Shown: positions 1 to 9,102 of the stretch, piece by piece
Layout of the letters: each line of letters opens with the position of its first letter
Position numbering within the stretch: the stretch's first letter is position 1
Assembly: GCA_017942035.1 (NCBI GenBank)
Contig: JAGAVG010000043.1
Coordinates: 62,001-126,000 of the forward strand
Length of the DNA stretch: 64,000 nt
Source of the DNA: a bacterium
GTDB taxonomy: Bacteria; Cyanobacteriota; Vampirovibrionia; Gastranaerophilales; Gastranaerophilaceae
Direction: 5' to 3'
Position numbers and translations under genes: made by a program
Notes under the pieces: model-generated
Databases searched by the model: none
The model's input: the letters and a program-made list of their open reading frames with translations, nothing else
What the model was told of the DNA's origin: nothing

Positions 1-154
1 CGGCTTATTAATAAATAATAACCGCAACAAAAGACCAATAATAAGAATTATATATATTCCTAAATTCCCCAATACACTATCCTAACAATTGTAAAATTCG
101 CATTTTAATTATATAATGGAAAAAAAATAAAATCAAGAAAAGGATTTTTTAGAC

Positions 155-1093
155 ATGAAGCTAATTATACAAATACCGTGTTACAATGAGGAAGAATGTC
201 TCGCTGAAACTTTGAAAGCACTTCCCAAGTCAATAGATGGGATTGACGAGATAGAAGTTCTTATAATAAATGACGGTTCAACGGATAAAACAGTTGAGGT
301 TGCTAAAAGTTTCGGGGTTAATCATATTGTTAACTTGAATAAGAATTCCGGACTTGCCCGAGCTTTCACAGCCGGATTAGACAAAGCACTTAATGAAAGG
401 GCAGATATTATTGTAAATACTGATGCGGATAATCAATATTGCGCTGATGATATCGAAAAGTTAGTAAAACCGATAATTGAAGGAAAGGCCGATATCGTAA
501 TCGGCTCAAGACCGGTTTCTTCGATTAAAGAATTTTCGCTTTTGAAAAAACTTTTGCAAAAATTAGGTTCCAAAGTTATGAGAATAATTTCGTCGACAAA
601 GGTTGAAGATGCGCCGAGCGGATTTAGAGCATTTTCAAGAAACGCGGCTATCCAGATGAATATTTTTGACAAATACACTTATACAATGGAAACAATTATA
701 CAAGCTCAGGCTAAAGGACTTGCAATTGAATGTGTTCCGATAAGGGTCAATCCGGAACTTAGAAAGTCAAAACTTATGAAAAGTATGTTCGAATATATAA
801 AACGTTCTGCACTGACTATGATTAGAATGTTTATTATATATAAACCATTTAAATTTTTTTCAATAATTTCAAGTATTTTTATATTTTTAGGACTTCTTTT
901 GGGTGCCAGATTTTTGTGGTTTTATAATAGCGGAGAAGGCGCCGGACATGTTCAATCGCTTATTCTTACGGCAATATGCTTGATTATCGGTTTTCAAGTT
1001 GCCCTGATTGCGGTTCTGGCTGAACTCTTGTCCATAAACCGCAAATTGCTTGAAGATATTCAAAAAAGATTAAAAATAAAAAATTATAGATAG
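155..1093 (+). CDS. Membrane-anchored GT2 family glycosyltransferase (dolichol-phosphate-mannose-synthase-like)
   Basis: 312 aa. The N-terminal GT-A domain (about residues 1-220) has the family-2 opening IIQIPCYNEEE, the NDGSTD nucleotide-binding motif near residue 40 and a DADNQ metal-binding motif near residue 90. The C-terminal third has two hydrophobic segments (about 232-255 and 272-295), the layout of enzymes that move a sugar from a nucleotide donor to a polyprenyl phosphate at the inner membrane. Start ATG follows an AAGGA-type ribosome site. It converges with the PFOR gene across repeats and a terminator. The exact sugar cannot be read from sequence. Confidence 0.85.
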   Translation: MKLIIQIPCYNEEECLAETLKALPKSIDGIDEIEVLIINDGSTDKTVEVAKSFGVNHIVNLNKNSGLARAFTAGLDKALNERADIIVNTDADNQYCADDIEKLVKPIIEGKADIVIGSRPVSSIKEFSLLKKLLQKLGSKVMRIISSTKVEDAPSGFRAFSRNAAIQMNIFDKYTYTMETIIQAQAKGLAIECVPIRVNPELRKSKLMKSMFEYIKRSALTMIRMFIIYKPFKFFSIISSIFIFLGLLLGARFLWFYNSGEGAGHVQSLILTAICLIIGFQVALIAVLAELLSINRKLLEDIQKRLKIKNYR

Positions 1094-1130
1094 GATTTCA
1101 AATCTGATTTAAACGGTAGATTAACATGGG

Positions 1131-1170
1131 CTCCCTCGCCCCTTGTGGGAGAGGGTTGGGGTGAGGGGTT
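1131..1170. repeat. Intergenic GC-rich repeat, CCCTCGCCCC type
   Basis: A GC-rich block in AT-rich surroundings. The same core (CCCTCGCCCCTTGTGGGAG) recurs at 16524-16561, 57281-57308 and 62280-62319, and inverted at 49541-49580. CCCTC and GAGGG segments allow foldback. Confidence 0.8.
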
Positions 1171-1193
1171 AAATAAAAGGGCACTAAGCAAAC

Positions 1194-1273
1194 ATGTCAT
1201 GCTGAATTTATTTCAGCTCTCGTGATGAAGAGATCCCGAAACACGAAGGTCAATCCGACGTTCAGCATGACAT
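1194..1273. repeat. Intergenic palindrome with ATGTCATGCTGAA ends
   Basis: The ends ATGTCATGCTGAA and TTCAGCATGACAT are inverted complements about 55 bp apart. Related motifs occur at 16470-16505, 25161-25226 and 46579-46605. No coding capacity is seen. Confidence 0.75.
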
Positions 1274-1310
1274 AAAAAATGAGGGATAAATTTTATCCCT
1301 CATTTTTTTA
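1274..1310. terminator. Bidirectional rho-independent terminator
   Basis: Stem ATGAGGGATAAA / TTTATCCCTCAT flanked by an A run on the left and a T run on the right. It can end transcription of both the glycosyltransferase (+) and PFOR (-). Confidence 0.9.
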
Positions 1311-1322
1311 TGATATTGACGA

Positions 1323-4300
1323 TTATTTCATCAATTCGCCAACAGCTTTGTAAACTGCCATACGTTTTGCGGCGTCAGATTCAGCCTGAGCATAAAGTTC
1401 TTCGGCTGCATCAGGATTTGTTTTAAGAAGTGATTTGTAACGTCCTTCACTTCTAATGAAGTCCTGATAGCTTCCTTTAGGTTCTTTAGCATCCCAAGTG
1501 AATGGCTGTTCGTTTGCCGGGTTGTATCTGTAAAGCGGGAAGTATCCAGCTTCAACTGCACGTTTTTGTTCTGTCTGAGTCTTAGACATATCAATACCGT
1601 GAGCGATACAAGGTGCGTAAGCAAAGATGATTGATGGGCCGTCGTAAGCTTCTGCTTCCTGGAATGCTTTTAGAGTTTGGTTTCTATCAGCACCCAATGC
1701 AACAGATGCAACGTAAACATAGCCGTAAGACATGCTCATCAAGCCCATGTTTTTCTTGTATGTTCTCTTACCGCCTGTAGCAAATTTAGCAACAGCACCG
1801 GTTGGAGTTGATTTAGATGCCTGACCGCCGGTATTTGAGTAAACTTCTGTGTCAAGAACAAGGATATTTACATTTTTACCTTGTGCTAATACGTGGTCAA
1901 TACCGCCGTATCCGATGTCGTTAGCCCATCCGTCACCACCGATAATCCAGATTGATTTATCAGTGAAGTAATCTTGAAGTTCACGAACTTTTGCAAGGTC
2001 GGCGCAATCTACATCAGCGTATTTTGCAAGAACTTCTTTAGCTTTTTCTTGAGCTTTAACTGCTTCATCATTTTTTGAATTATCGAAGTGAGCCATAGCG
2101 CCTTCTAATGCTTCTTTCAAGTCTGCCGGAGTTTTTTCGTTAGAAAGAACTTTTTCAACGTAAGATTTCAAAGTTGATCTGTTTTGATCAACGGCCAATC
2201 TCATACCGTAACCGAATTCAGCGTTATCTTCGAACAATGAATTTGCCCAAGCCGGACCTCTTCCTTCTTTGTTTGTTGTGTAAGGAATAGTCGGGAATGT
2301 ACCAGAGTAGATTGATGAACATCCGGTTGCGTTAGCAACGATTGTGTTTTCACCGAATAACTGAGATACTAATTTAACGTAAGGAGTTTCACCGCATCCT
2401 GCGCAAGCGCCAGAGAATTCAAACAATGGTTTTCTAAGCATTGCACCTTTAACGGTTTTGATTGTATTTTTACCCATTACGTTATCAGGTAATTCGTCGA
2501 AGAATTTTTCGTTTTCAAGTTCGCAATTTTCAACTTCTTTTTCAATAGTTGACCAAGTTAAAGCCGGAGCTTTGCCCATTTGGTTTGCAGGACATTGATC
2601 CAAGCAAACTCCGCATCCTGTACAATCTTCGCAATAAACCTGAACTTTGAATTTTTCATCAGCCACTGCAGGTCTTGCATTGATTGTATTGAATGATTTT
2701 GGAGCATTTTCAAGGTCTTTAGATTCAATCAATTTAGTTCTGATTGCAGCATGCGGACAAGCAGATGCACAAACACCGCACTGTAGACATGCTTCACTAT
2801 TCCAGTGAGGAACACGAGGAGCGATTCCACGTTTTTCAAGACAAGCAGTACCTGTCGGGATTACACCGTCAACGCTCATTGCTGATACCGGAATATCGTC
2901 GCCTTTTTGTCTCATTGATGGTTCAATGATTTTCTTAGCGAAATCAGATGCATCATCAGAAATCAATTTAACGTCATCAACGCATCCAACACCATCCAAT
3001 GTTGCTGGAACCGGAACTTCTTCTGTAGCGTTTACAGCCGCATCAATAAGAGCTAAGTTCATGTTAACAACATCATCGCCTTTTTTCTTGAAGGTTTTCT
3101 TAGTCATTTCTTTCATACCTTCAAGAGCTTGTTCAAACGGAATAATTCCTGAAACTTTGAAGTATGCAACCATCATAACTGTGTTAGCACCTTTTCCGCG
3201 CAATCCAGGCTGTTCCTTGATAAGTTTTTCAGCATCTACGTTGTAGAATTTGATTTTCTTATCAATGATAGTTTTTTGTAAATCGCGAGTAAGATGTGCA
3301 AATGCTTCATCTTTTGAATAAGGGCTGTTAAGAAGGAATGTTCCGCCTTCTTTAATACCTTTCAACAAATCGTATCTTCCAACGTAAGCGTGAGCTGAGC
3401 AAGATACGAAATCCGGTGCAGTAATCAAATAAGTTGATTTGATAGGTTTGTCGCCAAATCTAAGGTGAGAAACTGTTACACCGAAAGATTTTTTAGAGTC
3501 ATAAGCAAAGTATGCCTGAGCATCTTTGTCTGTATATTGACCGATAATCTTGATTGAGTTTTTGTTAGCACCAACGGTACCGTCTGAACCTAAGCCCCAG
3601 AACATACAGTTTGTAGTTCCTTCAGGTTCAGTAACAATGTGTTCTTCAATTTTCAAAGAGAGATTTGTTACGTCATCTTCAATACCAACTGTAAATCCGT
3701 GGAATCCGTTGTTTGCAAGGTGTTTGTATACAGCGTAAACCATTGATGGAGTGAATTCTTTAGAAGACAAACCGTAACGTCCGCCGATAACTTTAATATC
3801 TTTGTTACCCAAAGCTGCAACAACATCCAAGTATAAAGGTTCACCGATTGAACCAGGTTCTTTAGTTCTGTCAAGAACTGCGATACGTTTAACTGATGCC
3901 GGTAGAGCTTCGTTAAATCTCTTAACGTCAAAAGGTCTATACAATCTAACTTTAACAAGACCGTATTTAGTACCTTTGTTTTTGTTAAGGTATTCAATAG
4001 TTTCTTCAATAGTTTCGCATCCAGATCCGATTGCTACTATAACATCAGTTGCATCAGGAGCGCCGACATAATCGAATGGATGATACTGACGACCGGTTAC
4101 TTTTGCAACTTTGTCCATATATTCTTGAACAATATCCGGAACTGCATCATAATATTTGTTAACAGTTTCACGTCCTTGGAAGTAAACATCGGTGTTTTGA
4201 GCACCAACTTTACAAACAGGAGCTTCCGGACGAAGTGCACGTTTTCTGAATTCTTCAATGTATTTCGGTTCAACTAATTTTGCAATATCGTCGTAAGAAA

Positions 4301-4856
4301 TTTCTTCGATTTTGTGAACTTCATGAGATGTTCTAAATCCATCAAAGAACTGCAAGAAAGGAACTTTAGCTTTGTAAGTTGCAAGGTGTGCAATTAAAGC
4401 CATATCCATTTCTTCCTGAACTGAGTTTGCCGCTAACATTGCAAATCCTGTGTTACGGCATCCCATAACGTCTGTGTGATCGCCGAAAATTGCCAATGAT
4501 TGAGCCGCAAGAGCTCTGGCTGCAACGTGGAATACTGTAGGAAGCATTTCACCTGCGATTTTATGCATTACAGGTATCATCAACAACAAACCTTGTGAAG
4601 CAGTGTATGTTGAAGTTAAAGAACCAGCGGCAAGTGAACCGTGTACAGCACCTGCTGCACCTGCTTCAGATTGCATTTCGGCAACGTTAACTTCTTTGCC
4701 CCAAATGTTTTTCTTGTGTTGAGATGCCCATTCATCAATCCATTCACCCATAGTAGATGAAGGAGTGATAGGGTAGATTGCGGATACTTCGCTCAATGCG
4801 TACGCAACATGCGCCGCAGCGTAGTTACCGTCAACCGTAATAGTTTTTCCTGACAT
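1323..4856 (-). CDS. nifJ: Pyruvate:ferredoxin (flavodoxin) oxidoreductase
   Basis: 1177 aa, the full length of single-chain PFOR. It oxidises pyruvate with CoA to acetyl-CoA and CO2 and reduces ferredoxin, using thiamine diphosphate and three 4Fe-4S clusters. Visible in order: the N-terminal domain with YPITPSSTMGEW (about residue 30), the GVKVRLYRP-type central domain, two ferredoxin clusters with CLQCGVCASACP and CTGCGVCLDQCP (about 690-770), a proximal-cluster segment CAGCGETPY (about 830), and the ThDP domain GGDGWANDIGYGG with SNTGGQ. GGAGGT lies before the ATG. It indicates anaerobic pyruvate metabolism. It is flanked by a bidirectional terminator downstream and a divergent unknown gene upstream. 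Confidence 0.97.
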   Translation of the reverse strand: MSGKTITVDGNYAAAHVAYALSEVSAIYPITPSSTMGEWIDEWASQHKKNIWGKEVNVAEMQSEAGAAGAVHGSLAAGSLTSTYTASQGLLLMIPVMHKIAGEMLPTVFHVAARALAAQSLAIFGDHTDVMGCRNTGFAMLAANSVQEEMDMALIAHLATYKAKVPFLQFFDGFRTSHEVHKIEEISYDDIAKLVEPKYIEEFRKRALRPEAPVCKVGAQNTDVYFQGRETVNKYYDAVPDIVQEYMDKVAKVTGRQYHPFDYVGAPDATDVIVAIGSGCETIEETIEYLNKNKGTKYGLVKVRLYRPFDVKRFNEALPASVKRIAVLDRTKEPGSIGEPLYLDVVAALGNKDIKVIGGRYGLSSKEFTPSMVYAVYKHLANNGFHGFTVGIEDDVTNLSLKIEEHIVTEPEGTTNCMFWGLGSDGTVGANKNSIKIIGQYTDKDAQAYFAYDSKKSFGVTVSHLRFGDKPIKSTYLITAPDFVSCSAHAYVGRYDLLKGIKEGGTFLLNSPYSKDEAFAHLTRDLQKTIIDKKIKFYNVDAEKLIKEQPGLRGKGANTVMMVAYFKVSGIIPFEQALEGMKEMTKKTFKKKGDDVVNMNLALIDAAVNATEEVPVPATLDGVGCVDDVKLISDDASDFAKKIIEPSMRQKGDDIPVSAMSVDGVIPTGTACLEKRGIAPRVPHWNSEACLQCGVCASACPHAAIRTKLIESKDLENAPKSFNTINARPAVADEKFKVQVYCEDCTGCGVCLDQCPANQMGKAPALTWSTIEKEVENCELENEKFFDELPDNVMGKNTIKTVKGAMLRKPLFEFSGACAGCGETPYVKLVSQLFGENTIVANATGCSSIYSGTFPTIPYTTNKEGRGPAWANSLFEDNAEFGYGMRLAVDQNRSTLKSYVEKVLSNEKTPADLKEALEGAMAHFDNSKNDEAVKAQEKAKEVLAKYADVDCADLAKVRELQDYFTDKSIWIIGGDGWANDIGYGGIDHVLAQGKNVNILVLDTEVYSNTGGQASKSTPTGAVAKFATGGKRTYKKNMGLMSMSYGYVYVASVALGADRNQTLKAFQEAEAYDGPSIIFAYAPCIAHGIDMSKTQTEQKRAVEAGYFPLYRYNPANEQPFTWDAKEPKGSYQDFIRSEGRYKSLLKTNPDAAEELYAQAESDAAKRMAVYKAVGELMK

Positions 4857-5036
4857 ATTAACTAACCTCCTTATTTATCGAAATGCTATTACTTAATGTC
4901 TATACCATATAATTTTAATACAAACATGTTTTTTCTTCCATATTAATTTATGTTACAATTTATATTTAATTTTTAATTAATAGTAAAATTTATTCGTTCA
5001 GATGTTTTTAATAGCATGTGTGAAAGGTAGAAATTT

Positions 5037-6260
5037 ATGAATATACAATTGCTTACTCCAAAATTTAATGTGTCTAATAATGTTGAGCCGTCCTCTAATA
5101 GTACTATTAGAGGTTCAAACCATACTGGTTTGAACCTAAATAATTCATCAATGCCGAATTTACAGCCGCTTGCAAAAGATACGGTAAGTTTTGGTGCAGC
5201 TACAAATAAAATTTCTGATATTGTGGCTAATAAGGTAGAGAAAGATTTGCCAAGATTAAACCGTATTGCAACTACTTATCTTGATGTATTAGAGGCTGTT
5301 GCTGGGAAATTAAAAAACGAGGGTGTTTCGTTTGATAGAGAATATTGTGAATTAAATTCTGTAAAATCTCCGGATTCTTATACTTCAAAGATTATGCGTT
5401 CCGGAACTTTCACTGTGCCGGATGCAATCCGCGGAACTATGTATTTAAAAGATCCTTATGATTTATCAATTCTTAATGATAAAATTTTGCCGGAGATGAA
5501 GAAACGTGGATACATTCTTGCTAATGTTGAAGTGCCGGTTGGAGATTTGTTAGGCCGCGGATATATACCAAACGCCGCAGAAAGCAAAAATTTGAATATA
5601 ACAAAAAAAATTCCGGATTTAGATATCAGACTTCAAGATGCATCTGAGAATATAAATGCACTGTCTCCTGAATTAAGATACAGTATAGGCAAACCTCAAA
5701 AGTCCGGATATGAAGATATTCAAATGCGCTTTGTACGAGAATTTGATAAAAGTTCTAATCCTATGCAGCATGAATTAATTATTCTTTTCGGGCCAAATTA
5801 CTCAATGGCTAAACACATTGAGTCAGAGAAGGTTTACGGGAATTTGAGGCAATTTAATGAATTGCGCCTTGATTTTCATGAACTTGCTGATAATCCTCAT
5901 GCTAAAAAGGCAAACAGATATCTTGATCTAATTCAGCAAATGTTCAGAGGTAAAATTTCAGAAAAATTATTTTTAAATGCGAAAAACAAAGATTTATACG
6001 ATTTAACAGAAGAAATTCCTATTAATTTCTCAAAATCGGATATTCAATTGTTTGATTCGTATTTCGGTGGATTACGTGACAGGTTGAATTCTTGCTATAA
6101 AGATGTTGCAGCAAAAGCTAAATCAAGCGGCCTGGCAACAAAACAAATTAATTCAGATGCAAGACATGATAGAAATTTGCTAACTAAAATTAAAGATAAC
6201 TTATCAGAGACGATTGAATACTTCAATTATAATGATTCACTTAAGACTGTGGCAGAGTAA
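5037..6260 (+). CDS. Unknown protein with a RelA/SpoT-like nucleotidyltransferase fold (putative)
   Basis: 407 aa. The first 50 residues are low-complexity (MNIQLLTPKF, then Asn/Ser-rich) and end in the motif TVSFGA. Residues about 90-270 follow the order of RelA/SpoT synthetase motifs: VKSPDSYTSKI (like RxKxxxSxxxK), VPDAIRGTMYL (like DxxGxR), KSGYEDIQMRF (like NGYxSxH) and HELIILFGPNYSMAKH (like EIQIRTxxxHxxAE). The last motif lacks the usual R-T, so activity is doubtful. The gene stands alone and overlaps the convergent rlmD-like gene by 20 bp. The fold assignment is my inference from motif order. It could be an effector, a (p)ppGpp-type enzyme or a degenerate relative. Confidence 0.5.
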   Translation: MNIQLLTPKFNVSNNVEPSSNSTIRGSNHTGLNLNNSSMPNLQPLAKDTVSFGAATNKISDIVANKVEKDLPRLNRIATTYLDVLEAVAGKLKNEGVSFDREYCELNSVKSPDSYTSKIMRSGTFTVPDAIRGTMYLKDPYDLSILNDKILPEMKKRGYILANVEVPVGDLLGRGYIPNAAESKNLNITKKIPDLDIRLQDASENINALSPELRYSIGKPQKSGYEDIQMRFVREFDKSSNPMQHELIILFGPNYSMAKHIESEKVYGNLRQFNELRLDFHELADNPHAKKANRYLDLIQQMFRGKISEKLFLNAKNKDLYDLTEEIPINFSKSDIQLFDSYFGGLRDRLNSCYKDVAAKAKSSGLATKQINSDARHDRNLLTKIKDNLSETIEYFNYNDSLKTVAE

Positions 6261-7599
6261 TAATCGCCACATTTTCAACATGATAAGTGTGAGGAAACAT
6301 GTCGAAAGGTTGTATGGATTTTACTGTACAGCCTTTTTCGCACAAATATTTTAAATCGCGCGCTAAGGTTGCCGGATTACAGCTCACGTAAATTAATTCT
6401 TTTTTTCCAAGTCTTAAAAATTCGTCTAAAGCCTCTTTTGTCGAACCTTTTCTCGGCGGATCGGTAATTATTATATCAAATTTTCTTTTTGTGTGTTTTA
6501 AATATTGCGCGGTGTCAAAATTATGGATTTCAATATTCTCAATACTGTTTGTTTTAAGGCATTGGCGCGCTTTTTCGCAGGACTGCTTGTTTAATTCAAC
6601 ACTGACAACTTTTTTCGCGCAATCGCTTACACAAATCCCGATTGTTGCCATTCCTGCGTAAGCGTCAAGAATTACCGGCTCTTCAAAGTTGTCGGTTATA
6701 TAATCTTTGACATATTTAAAGATATTCTCTGCACTTTTCGGGTTCACCTGAAAGAATGTGTCGGCGCCGATTTTAAAAGTTTTGTTGAGGAGTTTTTCTT
6801 CCACAAAATCTTCACCGGCTAAAAGAACGGTTTCATCGCCGAAAATTACGTTTGTTTTTTTAGGGTTAAGGTTTACACAAACCCCTGAAACTTTCTCAAA
6901 TTCTTCATATATACATTTTGCAAAATCTTCAAGTCTTTCAAAAACTTTTTTAGAGTTCGTTACAAGCGTTACGAGAACCTTGCCGGTGCTTTTGCTTACA
7001 CGCATGACTACGTGTCTCAAATCTCCGGCATGAGTTTTTTCAATGTAGCCTGAAATTCCAAAGTCAAACGCTTTATTTCTTATAAATTCTATGATTTCGT
7101 CGCAAATTGACGGCTGAATAGGACAGTGCTTAATATTAACAACTTCGTGCGTCTGCGGCTTGTAGTATCCGGCAAGAATTCTTCCTGAGACTTTTGTCTG
7201 CGATATCGGATATTGAATTTTACAGCGGTATTCTTTCGTTTCCGGACTAGGAACAACGTCTTTAACCTCAATATCAAGCCCGCCGATTTTGTTTATCGCA
7301 TCCTGAACAATTTGTTTTTTGAGCTTTAGCTGGTAATCGTAATCAATGAATTGCATCTGGCATGCTCCGCAAACCTTTTGCATTGCGCAAAATGGCTGAA
7401 TGCGGTTCGGTGACGGAAAAAGTACTTCTTTTATAATTGCGTTTGCATAATTTTTGTTTACCTTCGTAATTTTTGCAGTTACTTTATCTTGCGGACAAGC
7501 GCCCTCAACAAATACTACAATTCCGTCATTGCGGGCAATTCCGTAACCTAAATTTGAAAAATTTTCTATATCAAGTTCAACTAAATCATTCTCATTCAT
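6241..7599 (-). CDS. rlmD: 23S rRNA (uracil-C5)-methyltransferase, RlmD/RumA family
   Basis: 452 aa. An N-terminal TRAM RNA-binding domain (about 1-58) is followed by the iron-sulfur cysteines in CAMQKVCGAC and HCPIQ. The C-terminal Rossmann domain has FFQVNP, LDAYAGMATIG, the TDPPRKG motif and the catalytic CNPATLARD with the nucleophilic cysteine. These identify an m5U methyltransferase using SAM. RlmD versus RlmCD or TrmA specificity is not resolvable. A TATAAT box lies 6 nt before the ATG with no Shine-Dalgarno, so the mRNA is probably leaderless. The 3' end overlaps the convergent neighbour. Confidence 0.9.
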   Translation of the reverse strand: MNENDLVELDIENFSNLGYGIARNDGIVVFVEGACPQDKVTAKITKVNKNYANAIIKEVLFPSPNRIQPFCAMQKVCGACQMQFIDYDYQLKLKKQIVQDAINKIGGLDIEVKDVVPSPETKEYRCKIQYPISQTKVSGRILAGYYKPQTHEVVNIKHCPIQPSICDEIIEFIRNKAFDFGISGYIEKTHAGDLRHVVMRVSKSTGKVLVTLVTNSKKVFERLEDFAKCIYEEFEKVSGVCVNLNPKKTNVIFGDETVLLAGEDFVEEKLLNKTFKIGADTFFQVNPKSAENIFKYVKDYITDNFEEPVILDAYAGMATIGICVSDCAKKVVSVELNKQSCEKARQCLKTNSIENIEIHNFDTAQYLKHTKRKFDIIITDPPRKGSTKEALDEFLRLGKKELIYVSCNPATLARDLKYLCEKGCTVKSIQPFDMFPHTYHVENVAIITLPQS

Positions 7600-7605
7600 A
7601 AATAA

Positions 7606-7611
7606 ATTATA
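7606..7611 (-). promoter_or_regulatory. Extended -10 box 6 nt upstream of the rlmD start (leaderless candidate)
   Basis: On the minus strand the sequence reads TGATATAAT, an extended -10, followed by six bases and the ATG. No purine-rich ribosome site is present. A start at the ATG itself is predicted. Confidence 0.6.
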
Positions 7612-7647
7612 TCATAAGATAAATTTCGTGAATTGGTAAAAAGCTGA

Positions 7648-8331
7648 TTAAGTCAAATCTTTATATGCGTTATAAGCTCTTATTAATTTTGAATTATTCT
7701 GTATTTGATAAATTTTGACAAGCGCCCATTCCGCAGTGGAATTAAGTTCATCGTCGGTAATATATCCGGCTTTTGCAGAATTTCTTAGGCTTGTGTCGAT
7801 AGTTTTGTAAAGTTTCGCAAGAGTCCTATTATCCATTCTGTGTATTGGTCTTGAAAAGTAATCTGCAAGTCCGCCGGAATTGAGTTCCAGAGTTTTATAC
7901 AATTTAGTAAGCGTTGTTTTTACGTCCGAAAGTTCATATTGCAAAAAAGATGCAACCTGATCTTTTGTTCCGTGCCTGTAAACGTAAGTTTTTATTTTTT
8001 CGATGTTATCAGGGTGTTGATTTTCAAAATTTGTATCTATCGTTGAATTTATAAACTGTTTAATATCTTTTTTCGCAATACCTAATGCTTGAGCAAGAAT
8101 TAAATCATCACCTTGTTTAGTAAAAGAATTTTTTAGCGGACGAAATCTTATAAGCGGTCGGTGAGACATTATTTCTTTTAGCTCCGCCTTTGATATTTCA
8201 GATTTCATAATATCTTTTATCGCAATATTGTTTTGCTTCAGAAATTCAACTTTTTGCTTATTAGAAAGTTTTTGCGATTCAAGAGTTCTGTAAATATCTA
8301 AATTACTAATATGTTTAACCGGTTCAATCAT
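7648..8331 (-). CDS. Unknown helical protein, 227 aa
   Basis: I do not recognise a family. The protein is charged and predicted largely helical, with a repeated LYKT element at about residues 142 and 170 (TLTKLYKTLE, TLAKLYKTID). No signal peptide or membrane segment is seen. It is transcribed from its own promoter: TATAAT at 8338-8343 lies 6 nt before the ATG. Neighbours are an rRNA methylase and a SAM methyltransferase on the same strand, but spacing of 48 and 66 bp plus the separate -10 boxes argue against one operon. Confidence 0.7.
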   Translation of the reverse strand: MIEPVKHISNLDIYRTLESQKLSNKQKVEFLKQNNIAIKDIMKSEISKAELKEIMSHRPLIRFRPLKNSFTKQGDDLILAQALGIAKKDIKQFINSTIDTNFENQHPDNIEKIKTYVYRHGTKDQVASFLQYELSDVKTTLTKLYKTLELNSGGLADYFSRPIHRMDNRTLAKLYKTIDTSLRNSAKAGYITDDELNSTAEWALVKIYQIQNNSKLIRAYNAYKDLT

Positions 8332-8337
8332 AGTTTG

Positions 8338-8343
8338 ATTATA
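8338..8343 (-). promoter_or_regulatory. -10 box 6 nt upstream of the 227-aa gene (leaderless candidate)
   Basis: Minus-strand TATAAT, six bases, then ATG. No Shine-Dalgarno fits in the gap. Confidence 0.55.
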
Positions 8344-8397
8344 GTGTATTTTGCATTATAAATACCAGTGTTATTAAGTTTTATTAAAATTTCAAAA

Positions 8398-9081
8398 CTA
8401 CTTTTTTCTGAAAATAATTGAACCAGGAACGGTGATTGCCATATCTATAGATTTTTCAATTTTTTGGATATGTTCCGGCAGATGGTGAAAAAATGGTCTG
8501 TAATTTTCTTGTCCGCGATTTTCAGAAACTCTTAAAATTTTCATTCTATCCATTGCATAATCCCAGAAAACTTGAGCATCAAGTACTTTCGGCGGATAAG
8601 AAGGATAGGCTCCCATTGCACCGCATTCAAGATCTTCTATAATATAATAACCGCCCGATTTTAAAATAGGGAAAAGCATTTCAAATGAACGCCTTTGATC
8701 TCCCCAGGCATGCGAACAGTCATCAATTATACACATAATATTATTATTGCAATACAAAAGTTTTTGAGGCAAATCTTCTGCTACGGCATCAGAACATACA
8801 AATGATATTCTATCTTCTTCTAAACTTGACAATTTTTCATTCAAATCAACCCCAATAATGTGAGCTTTGGGAAAATATTCTTTCCACATCTTAAGTGATG
8901 CTCCAGTAAAACATCCGAGTTCAACAAGTGCAAATTCTTCATCCAGTAATGTCGATAAAAAAAGTTCGTAATATTTTAAATAATCGTGGCCTTTAATTAC
9001 GGTATCGCGTAATTTGTACAAGGAAGCTTTATCCGTATTATATTTTAATCCCAAATCATCTAAATATCTAAATTTAGCCAT
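8398..9081 (-). CDS. Class I SAM-dependent methyltransferase
   Basis: 227 aa. It opens with LGLKYNTDKAS and HDYLKYYELF, resembling the GTDK...HxY entry of sugar or macrolide O-methyltransferases (MycE-like). Motif I is VELGCFTGASLKMW (about 54-67), motif II GVDLNEK, and IIDDCSHAWGD gives an acidic metal/substrate site. It starts 21 bp after mnmG on the same strand with GGAGG before the ATG, so the two may be co-transcribed. The substrate is unknown; a saccharide is plausible. Confidence 0.75.
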   Translation of the reverse strand: MAKFRYLDDLGLKYNTDKASLYKLRDTVIKGHDYLKYYELFLSTLLDEEFALVELGCFTGASLKMWKEYFPKAHIIGVDLNEKLSSLEEDRISFVCSDAVAEDLPQKLLYCNNNIMCIIDDCSHAWGDQRRSFEMLFPILKSGGYYIIEDLECGAMGAYPSYPPKVLDAQVFWDYAMDRMKILRVSENRGQENYRPFFHHLPEHIQKIEKSIDMAITVPGSIIFRKK

Positions 9082-9102
9082 TTGTCCTCCAATTTCTATT
9101 TG

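Noticed and set aside
4899-4923. Promoter of the PFOR gene with TTGTAT as -35
   Set aside because: The spacer to TATAGA is only 13 bp; an extended -10 (TGGTATAGA) is possible but too weak to list.
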